Positions 33,208-46,359 of a stretch of 64,000 bases of DNA are shown one piece after another. The position numbers and the translations under genes are program-made. Source of the DNA: Paraphaeosphaeria minitans (taxonomy: Eukaryota > Ascomycota > Dothideomycetes > Pleosporales > Didymosphaeriaceae); assembly GCA_015832175.1 (NCBI GenBank), contig WJXW01000007.1, forward strand, positions 806,001 through 870,000. The letters run 5' to 3'. Position 1 is the stretch's first letter; the number at the start of each line of letters is the position of its first letter. The notes under the pieces are model-generated. The model was not told the DNA's origin. It saw only the letters and a list, made by a program, of their open reading frames with translations, and searched no databases.

Positions 33208-36131
33208 CTATAGCTTGCTCCCACCGCCCAGCAACTCCGCGCCCGCCCCGGAGATGCACAGCTTCCCCGTCTCCTTGACCTTCGTCTGGAACACGACCGT
33301 GTTGCCCACCTTCCACATCTCCGTCTGCAGCGTCTGCCCCGGCAACACCGTGCCCGCGAACCTCACCTTGATGTTCTTAAACTGCCCGTACGTCTGCAGC
33401 ACGTGCTTGCCGCTGATGCCAAAGAAGCACAGCCCGTGCAGGATCGGGACTTTGAAGCCACCGACCTTGCTGAACTCGGGGTCGATGTGCAGCGGGTTGC
33501 GGTCACCGCTGAGGCGGTAGATGGCGGCCTGTTCCTCCGTGGTGGCTTCCTCGACGACGGCGTCGGGGGCGCGCTGCGGCGGCTTGTGGATTGCGGTTGC
33601 GGCGCCGCGGTTGCCGCCCTTGGGGTTGCCGCCGAAATTGCCGGAGCCCCGGATGAAGACTGTGGACTCGTTGTAGAAGATTTCTTCGCCCGTGTTCGCG
33701 TCGACGGTCGTTGTGCTTTGGACTACCACACCTGCGGCGCCCTTGTCCATGACCTCGACGAGCTTCGGGTGCGTGATGAGCTTGGCTTCGGTAGGGATGG
33801 GATATTTGCGGATTTCGAGGAATTGCTCGCCGTGGAGGAGCATCATGGGGCTGAAGTTGGGGACTATGTCATTGAGGTTGTAGGGGAGGACGACGTTGAA
33901 AGGAGGGATGACGCCAAAGGTGGGGTAGACTTGGAAGTTTTCGTCGTTTTCGAAGACGAAAGGGAGATCGGTGCGTTTGGCGCCAATTCCAAGGTCTGGG
34001 ATTGTGTTAGATCATGTGGTTTGGAAGGTGTGATGGTGCAGGGAGAGGAGGGCTTACTGTAGAGAATCACGTCCTTCTCCTCGTACTGAAATTCGGAGCC
34101 TTGCGCCTTGGCGGCCTTTGCCTCCTCAATGTTCTTGAGGTAGTCGACCTTTTCAACGTCATCATTGCTGCCCTTGCTTGTATTCTCCATGTTCGCCATG
34201 ATGCTCTTGAGCCCGCTGGCGTTGTCGTAGGGGTTGTCCGCGCGACCATCCTCAAAGTTGTTGATCCTGTCCCACTTCTCCAATACAGCTTCAGGCGTGA
34301 GCTTGACATCGATCGGGAAGCCGTTACCACCGGTACGCTGCCATCTTGTAGCGGCGATCCAGCCCTGACCCGTCTCGTAGAGACCGCCAGTTGGCTCGGG
34401 TGCTTTGTCAGAGCAGAGCAGCACCACGAGGGGAGCGACGTAGTCAGGCTTAAGCGCCTGGACCATCTCCTCGGGCATGATTGTGCGGGTCATACCAGTA
34501 CCGGCGTTGGGAGCGATGGTGTTGACGAAGATGTTGTTCTTCTTGCCTTCAAGAGCAAGAGACTTGGAGAAACCGAGGATACCACACTTGGCCGAAGCGT
34601 AGTTTGCTTGACCAAAGTTGCCGTAGATACCGCTGGTCGATGTGGTGTTGATGACACGACCATATTTTTGCTTGAGGAAGTAGGGCCAGGCGGCCTTGCT
34701 GCAGGAGTACGTGCCAAAAAGGTGCACCTGGTGGATGACGTCCCACTGCTCATCGGTCATGTTGGTGAATGCCTTGTCCCGCAGAATACCCGCATTGTTT
34801 ACCAGCACGTCAATGCGGCCGTATGTATCAATGGCGGTTTTGATCACTGCCTCACCATCACAGACGTTGGCCTTGTTTCCAACAGCCTCTCCACCGAGCT
34901 TCTGGATCTCTTGCACAACAGCATCCGGGCTTACGAGATCGTTGACAACGACCTTGGCGCCGAGTTTGGAGAAGAGGAGAGCGTATGCGCGGCCGAGACT
35001 GTACTCGTCAGTAAATATCTTTCTTGTGAGACCGTGAAACTTACCCCCCGCCGGCACCAGTGACCAGCACCACCTTGTCCTTGAAGTTGGGCTGCTCGGT
35101 CTTAGGACTAGGAGCCTGTTGTGTGGCAGCCTCAAGCACACCAAGAGCGTCTATCGGGCCCTCGGGGTGCTCTGCGTCCGTGAAGTCTACGATCTGCTTC
35201 CACTTCGCCGCGACAGCGCCGGGTGTGAAAGAGTCGTCGGGCTTGAACAGCGCACCCTTTGACCGCTCCCATCGCAGTCTCGCGATGTGGCCACCACCCG
35301 CCTCGAATATCGCGCCGGTCTCGGTATTGGACTTGTGAGTGAGGACGGCAACAAGCGGCACGATCCACTCGGGCTTGAGCTTCTCGAGAACATCGGGCGG
35401 CATGACCGTCTCCGTCATGCGGCTCGCAGCAATGGGCGCAATGACATTGCAAAGAATGTTGTACTTGAAGCCCTCCTTTGCGAGAGTCTCAGTGAAGCCA
35501 ACGAGGGCAAGCTTCGCAGCCGAGTAGTTGGTCTGGCCGAAGGAGCCAAACAAACCAGCAGCGGAGGCAGTGCTAATCAGCCGTCCGTACTTCTGCTTCC
35601 GGAAGTACGGCCATGCTGCGTGGGCGCACTTGAAGGCTCCCTTGACGTGGACCTTGTAGATGAGGTCCCAGTCGGCCTGCTTCATGTTTTTGAACGAGAC
35701 ATCGCGCAGGATGCCTGCGTTGTTGATGAGCACATCGATGCGCCCAAAATTGTCGATGGCCGTCTTGATGATGGCCTCGCCGTTCTCGACGGAATCGTAA
35801 TTGGCAACGGCTTTGCCGCCAGCAGCGCGGATCTCGTTGACGACCTTGTCTGCGGCCTGCGGTCGTCAGTATGTGTGTTGAGCAGGAAGTGTCCAAGACT
35901 GGGGGGCCCAATTGACGCTCCGCCACAACGTGGTGTCTTCGGAGCGACGGAAATGACCAGTATACGTACCGCTGATCCAGCGCCCTCGCCCTTGAAGCTT
36001 CCTCCAAGGTCGTTGACCACAACGTTGGCGCCGCGGCTACCGAAGAAGACGGCGTACTCGCGACCGAGCCCACCACCCGCACCCGTCACCACCACCGTCT
36101 GGCCGTCATATCGCAGCTCTGCCGGGGCCAT
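33208..36131 (-). CDS. FOX2: Peroxisomal multifunctional beta-oxidation enzyme (hydratase/dehydrogenase, MFE-2)
   Basis: Carries out the second and third steps of peroxisomal fatty-acid beta-oxidation: enoyl-CoA hydration and (3R)-hydroxyacyl-CoA oxidation. Exons 36131-35970, 35856-35045, 34998-34058 and 33995-33208 give 2703 nt, 900 residues, the usual fungal size. Two SDR domains are present. The first has [13 protein letters not shown] and the Y-x3-K site in TNYSAAKLA; the second has [16 protein letters not shown], rebuilt across intron 2, and ANYASAKCG. The C-terminal MaoC-like hydratase-2 domain contains [16 protein letters not shown] and [11 protein letters not shown]. The protein ends in SKL, a canonical PTS1 peroxisomal signal. 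Intron 2 starts within a run of six G, so the exact donor rests on the GTAAGT consensus and frame. An in-frame ATG at 36167 is a possible alternative start. Confidence 0.96.
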
Positions 36132-39100
36132 GGTTCGTTGAGTACTGTGAGTCACACCAGGGACCATGCAGATGGGTAAGGGGTCGTAGAGAAGTGTGCA
36201 CCGCTATGAAGCAATGTCACAAGCTGTCGCGAAGGAAACGGTGCTCTGCAAAGGTCGCTCGTTTGGTGGAGAAGTAATCTGAGTCGTTACCCGGAGACTG
36301 CTCAAAAGGGAAAATAGACACGACGCTGGAGAGAGAGAGAAAGAGGGAAGATGGCACGGCACAGTCGCAGTTGTGACAGGCGGCGGCGTGGTTTTGAGTG
36401 TGGTCACGTTCCGGGCATCGAGGTCATCGCTCCCGCCGACTTGCCGAGGTCCATGGCAACGGCCGAATCTGGGGCTCTGAACTGTGGGGGGTGCACGTGA
36501 CGGTCCATCTTTCACATGCGAGGTAACCGGCAAACCAGACCAGAGCCTCGACATCCGAATCATTCCTGCGACTTGCGCTGTCTGCTTGTGAAAGTGCACC
36601 AACAGTCGAAGCCTCTTGGAAGAAGCTGCAAGTCCGCAATGTGGGGCTTTTAGGTACCCGCTTCTTGCACACGTCTTGGAACATGATCCGAGCAGTATCG
36701 AGAGGCCAGACAAGTGCGTGCCGAAAGGGAAAAGAAAGATTCCATCACTGCACGCCAGACCATAGAGCTAGCTTGTGGCTTGGAGAAGTGGCCGATCGTG
36801 CAGCTTCAAAGAAGAGATTTGTTACGTAAGCCAGAAGTCGTAGGTAGGGCCAAGCGAGCCTGTTGAGAGGTCATTGAAAGCTTTTCGTGAACGCGACCAC
36901 TACCAACATGCCTCCAATGCAGACGTCACGTTCTGGGCTGTTGCTGTTTCTGTAATTTGTTTCAAGCCAACATGTAACAGTGTAGAGGCTGTCCTGATTT
37001 ACCACCACTCCACCCACCCTCACGATGCAAATTCTACCGACGCCGGACTGAGGAACCTTACCCTGAGCTGGGACCCTACACACTTCGATTGGCGTATTCC
37101 GACATCTCGAGCACGACGACGTGGGATGAGGCCATCTCAAGAACATACAACGAGCCAGTGAAGCTAGCGCATGATGTCTGCCCCGGACGCGCGGAGGAGA
37201 ACAGCACTCCTGTATAGCACACACAGAGAGCTCTGCGTTGGATTAGCTATTGACTGGCCGTATGATATACTGCACAACTGAGAAGGTCGTGGGGCTACAA
37301 TTTACATCTGGTGGTAGAGAGCGCCGTGTCCTACGTTCCTTGCGCATCGAACAGCATCACCACTTGGAGTCGGGTCAACGCAGAATCGCTGTGGCGGACA
37401 GGCGCACTTGGTGACTGTCATGGCTGGGTCCGAAATTGCGACTGCGGAGGACCACAGTGTCAGTAGACTTGGCCAGTGCAGAAAGCTGTGTTCCGCCGGG
37501 CGACAGATACCCCCTTCCCGCCATGGTGCGTGTAACAATCGCTTTGCATGTCTTCAATAAATCCGACGTGGTGGCGCCCACAACGCGTTGTACAGCATAG
37601 GAGCCGAGAAGGTGCAGGTTGCCGTCTGGTATGGAGTGCCCTGGAGCAGTGGCTAGTGCACCGGATCGAGCTATCGCTACCAACTGTAACGTGTATGCAC
37701 AGTCTTGGCTAGGTGCGGCCACCAAGTAGTACTGTGGTGATCTTGCTCGCTTCACGAGTCTGAAAAGGCCCCAAGGTTTCACGGGGCTGATACATTCCAT
37801 GCAGGCAGGACTGGCAAGCTTTGACAGCTGATTACCTGAGAGCCGAAGGCCCCGCTCGCGATGCTAGACACCACTTTCATCATGCACGTAGACTTCTTGC
37901 CTCCATGACGGGTAAATCGAAAGACGCCTTGGAAACGCTCCGTACCCAAATCGGTCCGTGGTGTTACGTGGCGCTGTCCAGGATGGTATGCGCTTCGAGA
38001 CATGTCCGACATGTTGCAAGAGAAGCGTGGGAAGCAGCTGGTCCATTGGCTTATGGACATCAAAGGGCGTCCCCTGATCCACTTTCCGCACCAGCACAGG
38101 TCTACAGCTAGTCTCAGCTGTGCGCGCAGAGACCCTAGGAATGCCCGTAGTGCAGTCTGTATGGCGATAATGCTGCCGTAACATATCCGGGAGGAGCAGA
38201 GCAAAGAAACCGGCTGGGCGAGCTACCTACCAGCTCGGCCATTTAGATTGCACATCGGGCGTGCTAGTAAGCGACTTTGGGGTCACCGTTGGATCAAATA
38301 CCGATCCGAGTGAAGGCTCCGAATGAACTCCGCCTCGATGAACCATCCGGGATGTTGCCGTCGCTCGTGGGGCGTGCTGGTGGGATAGCAGACTGTGTGG
38401 GTCGTGTGCATGCGAGAGACCTTGACCAATGCATATACGACGGTCCAGCCGCTGTGATTTTGCGGTTGCTAGCCAAAGTAATGGGCTGGCAACAAGAGTC
38501 AGAATGGCTCCTAGTAAGATTGCATCTGTGCGGGTAGGTATATGCAGCTTTTACAGGGAATTGGGCCACAGTGCGGCAGAAGAGTACCCATACGTGGTTC
38601 GCCAGGGTGTCCGACTTGTACGCGCTCTTCGAGACGAGCAGTGGCGTAGGCTTCCGACGATACTCAACGTGAGACTTAGTTTAGGCAGGATCTGCGTGGG
38701 AGGTATGCTCAGTCTATGCCCCAATGTAGGACGGTGTGCGCTTACAACGCAGAAGCAAGATTGTTCGTCCTAGGGGCTTCGTGCGAATAGAGCTTGTGAA
38801 GTACAGTGGTAGGTAGATGTTCTCGCGGCTGTGGTGCCCTAGTCCTTTGTCATCTCGAACGGCGGCTGTGGCCTCTGCAACGACCCGCCATACCAGGGCC
38901 ATGTCAACGGTGCAAAGTGTGCCTTACCTGTGGTTTTTGTCGTTACTCAGAACAGCTGTCAAACTGTCAAATGTCAATGCACGGCTGATCATGAAACTGG
39001 TTAGCGCTTCACGACAAGCCCTCGCTCGAGATTGAGAACAGACATATCCATGACCAACGCTGGAGACGAGCGATTCTCAATTCGCAAACCACCTCAAGCT

Positions 39101-40163
39101 CCTCGATGTAGTTGGTCGCCTTTGTGCCACAATGCGCCCGTTCCCAACATCGCCGTTACGCTGTGTCCTTGTATGGCGGAGTCATTATACCGTAGTCACC
39201 CCACCTAGGCACTCAGACTAGTGCATTCACGATTCTTTGATGACGATCAACAACCTCATTGGTTGGCAGAGTGCTCCATGGCTCCGCGTTGGGGAGGGCG
39301 GTGTTCTTCATGCAGCGAAGATTCTGTTCCTGGGTGGGGAGCATGACCTCGCTGGATCCACGCATGTTTCCATTCTGCCAGGCCTCTTCCCGCCAATTTC
39401 CCTAGGCGTTGCTTATCGCGGCAAAGGCCAGCTCATCGCCGCCCGCCGCCGTCGCCAGTTGTCGCAAACCAGGAACTCCCTGTAGCACCAGTAGATACTG
39501 CAGAAATCTAGTAGTCCCGATTGCTCAAGGTCATGTGGCTTTGATCTCCGTTCAGTTACGGATAGCCGCAACACACCTTTGCCGAGTCCCTGATTGGGCT
39601 TCAGCAAATGTCGCAGTATGGCCTATGGCTTGCAGCATTCCCCAGCAGCAGTCTTCATCTCCTCTCTACGTCCATACTATTACTGTAGTGCTCACATCGT
39701 TTTTTCGAGCCCGGGTGTTGATATCTTTTCAGAGGTGAGAACCCAATGTGGCTTAGCTGTCCTGGATCGCTAACGGATTGCGAAGGGCTGTACAAGCTGA
39801 GCCAAGGACCTGCTTCCTCCTTTCCAGATCGATATAAGACCGTGGTAAACCAGTGTGAGGGTTGCTGGCATGGCGAACGTGCGTGATCTGGTGGTGATAC
39901 ACGAGCGGGATTTCCAGAAGTATTCGGTGGACAGGGGTATTTATTGCGTTCCAGTGTGCGTAACGACTCGGTATCATGTGGATCCGCCTAGGGGCAAGCA
40001 GACAGCTCGTCGGTCGCTAGTATGCTGTCTTATCATGGCCTCCTCTTCGTATGCTGTCTTGAGCTATGCTGACTTTATACTCGGAATGTAGAGACGAGGT
40101 GCGAACCTAACACTAAGATGTTGTTCCGGGTGGTCTTCTTCGAGTCAGACTAACGCGGTACAG
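36132..40163. other. Gene-poor stretch of 4 kb
   Basis: The left end is the promoter side of MFE-2. ORFs of up to 140-170 residues (for example 37375-37800 and 37779-38204, minus) have no recognisable motifs and overlap others in several frames. The missing 5' exon or exons of the following methyltransferase gene are probably near the right end, but I could not place them. Confidence 0.45.
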
Positions 40164-41223
40164 CGCGAGGAAATTCGTCTGGAGGTGCAATACGATATAA
40201 TCTACCGATTTTTCGAAGAAAGACACTTCTTTCCAAGTATTCCCAATCCTCGCTCAATCCTCGAATGCGGGTATGGAAGAGGACAATGGGCGGTCCAGGT
40301 TGCCGAGGACTATGAGCAGTGCGAGGTCAGTCGACAGGAGGAAGAGCATCACCCCTTCCATCTCCCCGCGCCAATTGAGTTATTTTCTGACCCTGACAGG
40401 TGACCGGTCTTGACAGTACGTAACTTGATCTCACGCAAGAGAGAAAGCTTTTGGCTGATCCTGTGAAACTGCGATCAGTTTATCCGGAACCCCTTCCAGA
40501 TCAACCCGACAACCTCAGCTTATACGGCTACAATCTCAATGACCGATTCGATGTGCCAGATGTATTCGAGTACAAGCCTTACGATTTGATACATTCTCGT
40601 TTCGTTGGTGCGCTCTCCGCAATCGAGCAGTGATACAACCCGTCGGCTGACAACATTTAGCTCAAGGTATCAAAAGCACCAGATGGCCAACCTACGTGCA
40701 AGATATGAAGAGGCTCTTGAAGCCGACCGGCTGGGTTCAGATGGCAGAGTACTATCTCAACATCCAGTCAAACTCCGGAAGACTGGGAATAGACTCTGCT
40801 CTGCGAAAATGGTGGGGAAAATATGTCGAGGCGATGGAAAGTTCGAGACGCGATCCTCGTGTTGGGCCGCAGCGACTCGGGCGGTTGCTTTCTGATGCTG
40901 GCTACAAGCACATTAACCTCAACACATTCCAATTACCCATCGGCGGATGGCGTTCAGGTAAGTTTTGTCCTTGCAGATAAGTCGGAGAGGTGAAAGTGTA
41001 CCGAGCCATGAGCCTATGTGAGGATTTTGACGGTGTGATAGAGCCACACATGGCCAAGATTGGACGTGATAGCGTGGAAATGGTCAGCGAGCTGTTAGAG
41101 TCGGCAAGCCTATGGCTGTTTACAGACCGTCTCGGTATGTCTGCTGCGGAGGTGGGGACGCTCAACAGCGATGCGAAGAGAGAGCTACGAGACACAACCC
41201 TGCAGCTATACCTTCCGATGTAA
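40164..41223 (+). CDS. SAM-dependent methyltransferase, LaeA/TAM-like (5' end not resolved)
   Basis: Five exons (40164-40325, 40400-40415, 40479-40607, 40661-40957, 41042-41223) join to 786 nt with one open frame, 261 residues to the TAA. The Rossmann motif I is seen in ILECGYGRGQWAVQVAE. Across two introns the strand-2 region reads VTGLDIYPEPLPDQPDN, then YDLIHSRFVG, TRWPTYVQDMKRLLKPTGWV and LFTDRLGMSAAEV, ending YLPM. These are features of fungal UMTA/LaeA-like methyltransferases. The 16-nt second exon is unusually small but is needed for motif and frame. The N-terminus is incomplete: the first exon here starts at an acceptor (REEIRLEVQYD), and no convincing upstream ATG exon was found. The gene may be longer or 5'-degraded. 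Substrate unknown. Confidence 0.7.
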
Positions 41224-43522
41224 GTCGCACCTTCAAGCAATGCTGGTAGAAGTATTGACAGGAAGACAGCTATGTGGCCTGGGCTCGCAGGAGCTAATGA
41301 AGGTGATCTGCGATAGGGTAATGCATGCTTTCCAATTGGGCGGTAAGAGTGCACTCTGCACGAACGCCGGTACTAAAGCCGCGTCAATACGATATTCTCT
41401 CTTGTGTAGTATCATAGGTATTGGCGAAGTCATTAGACTCGCGTTCTTGCAGCAATCTCGGCCAGCAGCGACTTGTGCCGTGTGTCTTAACAGGGATCAA
41501 GGCGATTGATGGGGCCAATGATAGCACTGCCGGAGACGCAACTGCCTCGTGAAGTTTTCGATGTCAATGTCGGTGTCGATGTTGATATCGATATCGGTGT
41601 TGAGTCCTCTTGGAGACACGACAAGGTACCTACTCACCGCTTGTCCAGTGCCACAGGCGTCTCGAGCATGAAAGATCCCATTCCAGTCGTACCCAGTCAG
41701 GCTCAATAGGCGGTAGTCACACTTGGATGGTCGCGATAGAGAGATAGGCATCCGCAGGTCGGGGTGCTGTTCATTTGGACACACAATGCGCCAATCCAAC
41801 TGGTGCCATATCGACTGGAGGGTTCGCCAGACACGGTACATGAATGAAGTCGGAGCGGGAAAGTTTCGTCGAGGTTCTAGGTAAGTGAGTGGAAATATTT
41901 GACAAGCATGTCTCCGGCTTAACACTAAACTAGGGTTCCAGGGAATCGAGCCTGCACCAAGTGCGCTTTCCAGGCCGTCATCATCGAACGCAAGCACCAC
42001 GAAACACCATGCCACTTCAATGTGCACCAAATCTTATTCCCTGCACAGAGAACAGCATCATTGCGCTTGATTGGCTGCCAGGAGCTCCTTGACGCCTTCG
42101 CCCCCGACTGTATGGAACCGAAAGGACCAGCGCAAAGCAACGGGCCCCGTAGCGTTTCGCCTGAGCCTGGCCTTGGAACCTTGTTGACGGAGCCCAACAT
42201 GCATCAGAATCACGACTCTCGTGCATCACAGCATCGTACAACCATAAGTCCTGGTGCTCGATGTACACCAGCGCTGCTGCGAAAGAAGCAATGCCTCCGA
42301 GCAGATGTATACACCTCTCTCAAATCTCACCAGACCTTCGGCCCCAGTATCTAATGCGGACGAGCCTGCATAAAGCACACGCACACGTATGGGGATAACG
42401 ATCCACAAACCGAGACCGTCCGACATCCGACATCGTGCTAAAACAACAGTGCGTACCGCGGGGAAGCGGGAACAGCCCTACGGATGCATTCAGCATCGAG
42501 CACGTGAGGGCGACCGCCCTTGAATACGTGGCAATATTGCATCACAGCCGCCTGTCGCGCTTCGCAAGTCTTCGCCACAAGTTTCAACTGATTCGTCGCG
42601 CGTCAAAGCATTGTGGCTGCTTTGCTGAGCCCCAGAGGAGACTTTGAACGCTCAGAAGTTCGAAATTATGGCACGAGCAGCCGTGGTTTTCGGAAGATTC
42701 CCAAGCGCAAGACCCCATGCACGTCCATCATCACCCAAAACGAAAGCCAATGCGCTCTGTGGGGTCTTGAGTAGGACGGCACGGCCATTTAGGAGCAGCA
42801 TGCGCAATATCGTTTGTGTACCTATGCATGGCTCACAACCATAGTTCCATCCTCGGGGTTTTTCCAATGAATTAACTGCGCAATCAGCGGTCGTCCTTGG
42901 CCGGAGAACATTGCTGTTTTCTACCAGCTTGAAGACTGTCTTGACAATTGCACATGCACTCAATGGCTGCCGAATCGCACTCCCACAATGGTGGGGAATT
43001 CTCTCACGTTACAAGTCCGCTGATTGGCCCACTCTTTTTACCGGTACCGTACCTAGGTATCAGATGGGAAAGTGTGCCATCTTCTCACAACAGCACACCT
43101 TGGCGGCAACAACGGAGAATTCACTTGCACCGTTCTACCAACGGCTTCATGCACGAGCGCTCGACACTTTCGCCATGATTGAATCCAAGAGCATACCATC
43201 TGATCGACCCGGCACAAGCATTTTAGGCTGATACCGCATTCGACCAGGCTAGATCGCGTTAAACAAGTACATCTAGCCATGCAACCCCGCTGCTTCTCCG
43301 CAGAATCCTGACCTCAATAGATAGACTGTGTGGCTGCCGCGTTTTCGGAGCAATGGATTGAACGTGCGGCCCACTAGAGCCCGCGGGATACGGGACAGTA
43401 CATATATTGCTTGGACGAACCGTCAACCCGGTTGCCACATCGTTTTAGAAATTCTATCGGGGGTGCTATATCTCTAGCCCTGGGCGATCACAAAATCAGG
43501 AAATACATCGCCGATTGTCATC
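41224..43522. other. Gene-poor stretch of 2.3 kb
   Basis: Only short ORFs in all frames, none recognisable. Contains GATGT/GATAT-rich alternating words at 41560-41600. The right end is the promoter side of the esterase gene. Confidence 0.45.
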
Positions 43523-44734
43523 ATGCGCTGGTTTGTCCTTTCTAGCATTGTGCTCAGTACGGCGTCCGCTGAATATATCACAAACGTGTGGCAATCGCAA
43601 GATTTCAAGACGCTGGTGACGTTCGGAGACAGCTACACGGACGAAAACCGTTTGGGATATTTTGGAAGCCATAATGGTTCTGCGCCACCCGTTGGAGTAG
43701 ATCTTGGAGTGGTATGTCAGATCAGTTTTTTTCTTTCGAGTTTGCATTTGGTCATGCACCAACGGCACTCAACCTTCGAGACAAGAAGACTAAATTCCTC
43801 ACGAAATTGCCCCAAAATCTCAGACACTAACAAATCTGCCTAAAGAACTGGTCTAACAATATAAGCGCAGGGCTACAAAGCCTCCACCGGTGGCCTTGTC
43901 TGGCCGCGGTACGCCTCCATCTACACCAACAGCACCCTCTACAACTACGCCGTCAGCGGCGCCGTCTGCTCCAACAAAATCACCCCCCGCACCTTCGCCG
44001 CCATAAACGCCCCCTTCCCCGACATCCTCGGCTATGAACTGCCCGCCTATCTCGCAGACTCCAGACACGTCTCGCCCAACGGCACCGCCTTCTTCACAGG
44101 CACCCCCGACACCACCGTCTACGCCATCTGGATCGGCACCAACGACGTCGGCAACAACGCCTTCCTCACCGACAGCCAGGTCGCGGGCAAAGTGCTGAAC
44201 GACTACGTCGACTGCGTGTACGACATCGTGGACGGGCTGTACGCGTCCGGCGCCCGCTACTTCGTCCTGCTCAACCTCGCGCCCCTCAGCCTCCTCCCGC
44301 AGTACGCGACCCCGGCCCACGGCGGCCTGGACAGCACCCCGTTCTTCCCCGACAAGCAGAATTTCTCGGGCGGCAACATCACCGAGATCAGCTGTCGCGT
44401 GCTCGAGACCGTCGTCGCGGTCAACGGCATATACGAGTACCGCACGCCCTTTGAGACGCGTGTGGAGCACGCCTGGCCGGGCGCGAATGTTGCGAACTTC
44501 AATGTCAATGCGTTGATCTCGGATGTGTATGCGCATCCGGCGGAGTATCTGAATGGAACCGCACCGCTGAATACCACGGGGTATGTGACTGGTGCGGGAA
44601 ATATCAGCAGGAGCGATAGGGATAGCTTTATGTGGTATGATGAGCTGCATCCGAGTGAGCAGCTGGGTCGAGTGGTGGCGAGGGAGTTTGTGGGCGTGCT
44701 CGGGGGGGAGAGCAAGTGGGCGAAGTATTGGTAA
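43523..44734 (+). CDS. Secreted GDSL/SGNH esterase (CE16 acetylesterase-like)
   Basis: Exon 1 is 43523-43711, intron 43712-43870 (159 nt, GTATGT..GCGCAG), exon 2 43871-44734; 350 residues. A signal peptide (MRWFVLSSIVLSTASA) precedes the catalytic domain. SGNH blocks are clear: block I TFGDSYTDEN (nucleophile Ser), block II Gly in YNYAVSGAVCSN, block III IGTNDVGNNAF and block V DELHPSEQ (Asp/His). The arrangement matches fungal CE16 carbohydrate acetylesterases, which remove acetyl groups from hemicellulose oligosaccharides. Several N-glycosylation sequons (NGS, NST, NGT, NFS) fit secretion. The remainder of intron 1 contains stops, so splicing is required. Exact substrate is inference. Confidence 0.9.
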
Positions 44735-44871
44735 AGCACGGGAAACAAGTAGTCTGGCTTTGAGATGTAGCGGACAGTACTTGTATTTTGGGGATGACAT
44801 CAAAAATAGACAGTTCATGTGCATCACACCTTCTATGTATGTACTCCTTTTACTTCACTTTTACCAAAGCA

Positions 44872-45276
44872 CTAATGCGAATGCGCGTCCCTCTTCTTCC
44901 TCCTCGCCGCCTCCGGTCCCGCAACCCAGTTCCCGTTCACCGCCCTCAGCTTCGCAGTCGTCGCATCCATATCCAGCTTTAGCACCTTCTCGATATATCT
45001 CGGAAGTTCGATATTATCGTGGTGCCCCGTCATGTCCCCCTTGAACTCCCTCCACTTCTTCCCCGCTGCGTAGCCATGCAGCGTCACATCCGTCGCCGTG
45101 TGCCCGCCGGTAGACCAGTTCACCCCCGCCTTCGTCGCGCAACACGTGCGCGATACCGATATTGCTGTTCGCATGCTCTCCTCCATTGGCAGGACGCAGC
45201 CAAGATGCTGTGACCTTGGCACCGAGTATACTCTGCTGACATCCTCAGGTTGAAAACAAGTGCAGCTCTTGGACAT
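44872..45276 (-). pseudogene. C-terminal fragment of an alkaline phosphatase
   Basis: The frame carries a stretch typical of the C-terminus of fungal alkaline phosphatases: GVNWSTGGHTATDVTLHGYA, then GKKWREFKGDMTGHHDNIEL and a PRYIEKVLKLDMD helix. The WSTGGHT histidine corresponds to a metal ligand of that family. Only about 90 residues match. Upstream codons (MSKSCTCFQPEDVS) do not resemble the enzyme, and I find no remains of the active-site serine region within 1 kb. It is best read as a truncated relic left by deletion or rearrangement. Other explanations are an unrecognised short gene or distant exons. Confidence 0.55.
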
Positions 45277-46359
45277 CTTGGCGAACGGGCCGCCTCGTCA
45301 TGGTTCATCGAAGGAAGTGGCGGTCTCTTGGATCACAAAATCTCTGGGTGCGGTGACCGTCGAAGCGGAAGATGTCGTATCGGGATCGCATTCCTTGTTT
45401 TCAATGACACCGCCTCCTTAATACGTCGGAGATTCTCCTGGCAAGATTTCGTGTTACTCCACCACTCATTATCATCGCCAGACTTGGTTGGTGCTATCCC
45501 GTCTTGTCCGTCTCTTTTGAGTCGACAATGTCTTGCATCCGGTGCACCGATAGCATCAATCTCTTGTTGTATGGGTTGATGCAGAGAAGTGCTTGTCTCG
45601 AGTAGTCCAATTATTTGAAGAAGGCGCTTAGATCCAGGATGCTGCAGTGACCACTCGTCGAGCCATCGGTGGGTAAGACTGCGGTTGAAACCCACAGCCC
45701 AGTAGGGAAAATGTACTTGATGGTTGGGAAGTAATCATGGAACACTATGCTGTCCTCGGAACCTCCTTATTAAATTTCAGAGGATGTTGCTTTTGGTAAG
45801 AAGCAAGTAAGAAGTCGTTCGGCGAACCTCTTCGCGATGGAGCCACGGCGATGAAGGACTATCATGGTTGTCTTGAACGCTTGTTCTAAGGATGTTCCAC
45901 CGAGAGATGGACTTCATCTGCATTATAGGACGGTAAGCGCGCACCCACCAGGCAGCAACGTTTTGTATGGAGATGTCCGCGCATTGCTGAGCTCGACTGC
46001 GGTCATCATTTGGCGGGTCTGTGGTGGAGGGAGGTGTGAGGGAAGTTTGGCGCTAATGCAGGAACGACCTGGGGCGGTTGGGGCAGGAACAACCACCCGA
46101 GCCCTCGAAACCAGCCATGAGCCAGCACCAAGCCAGCCTCCTCCAGCAGCCCAACCCAACGTTAGTAGACTCTCGCACACTCCACGCCCCCGCCCCAGCC
46201 TTCCATCCACCTTGCTTGTTTATCGTCTACGTTTCGGCACTTTGCTTGTTACGCGCGCCCGCTTACCCTTCGCAGCTTCCGTTTTCCGAGCTCCGGCAAC
46301 AGCTCTAGTCCGCTGCGCGCACCCTCTTCGCCCACGAACTACCGGACAGCGTTGTCATT
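45277..46359. other. Intergenic / upstream region of the BTB gene
   Basis: No gene is supported. ORFs at 45333-45695 (-) and 45864-46373 (+) lack recognisable motifs. The latter overlaps the likely 5' leader of the BTB gene. Confidence 0.4.

Noticed and set aside
36204..36713. 169-residue minus-strand ORF upstream of MFE-2
   Set aside because: Composition is random and it overlaps the expected MFE-2 promoter and leader.
37375..38204. Two adjacent minus-strand ORFs of about 141 residues
   Set aside because: No recognisable motif, other frames equally open, no good splice linking them.
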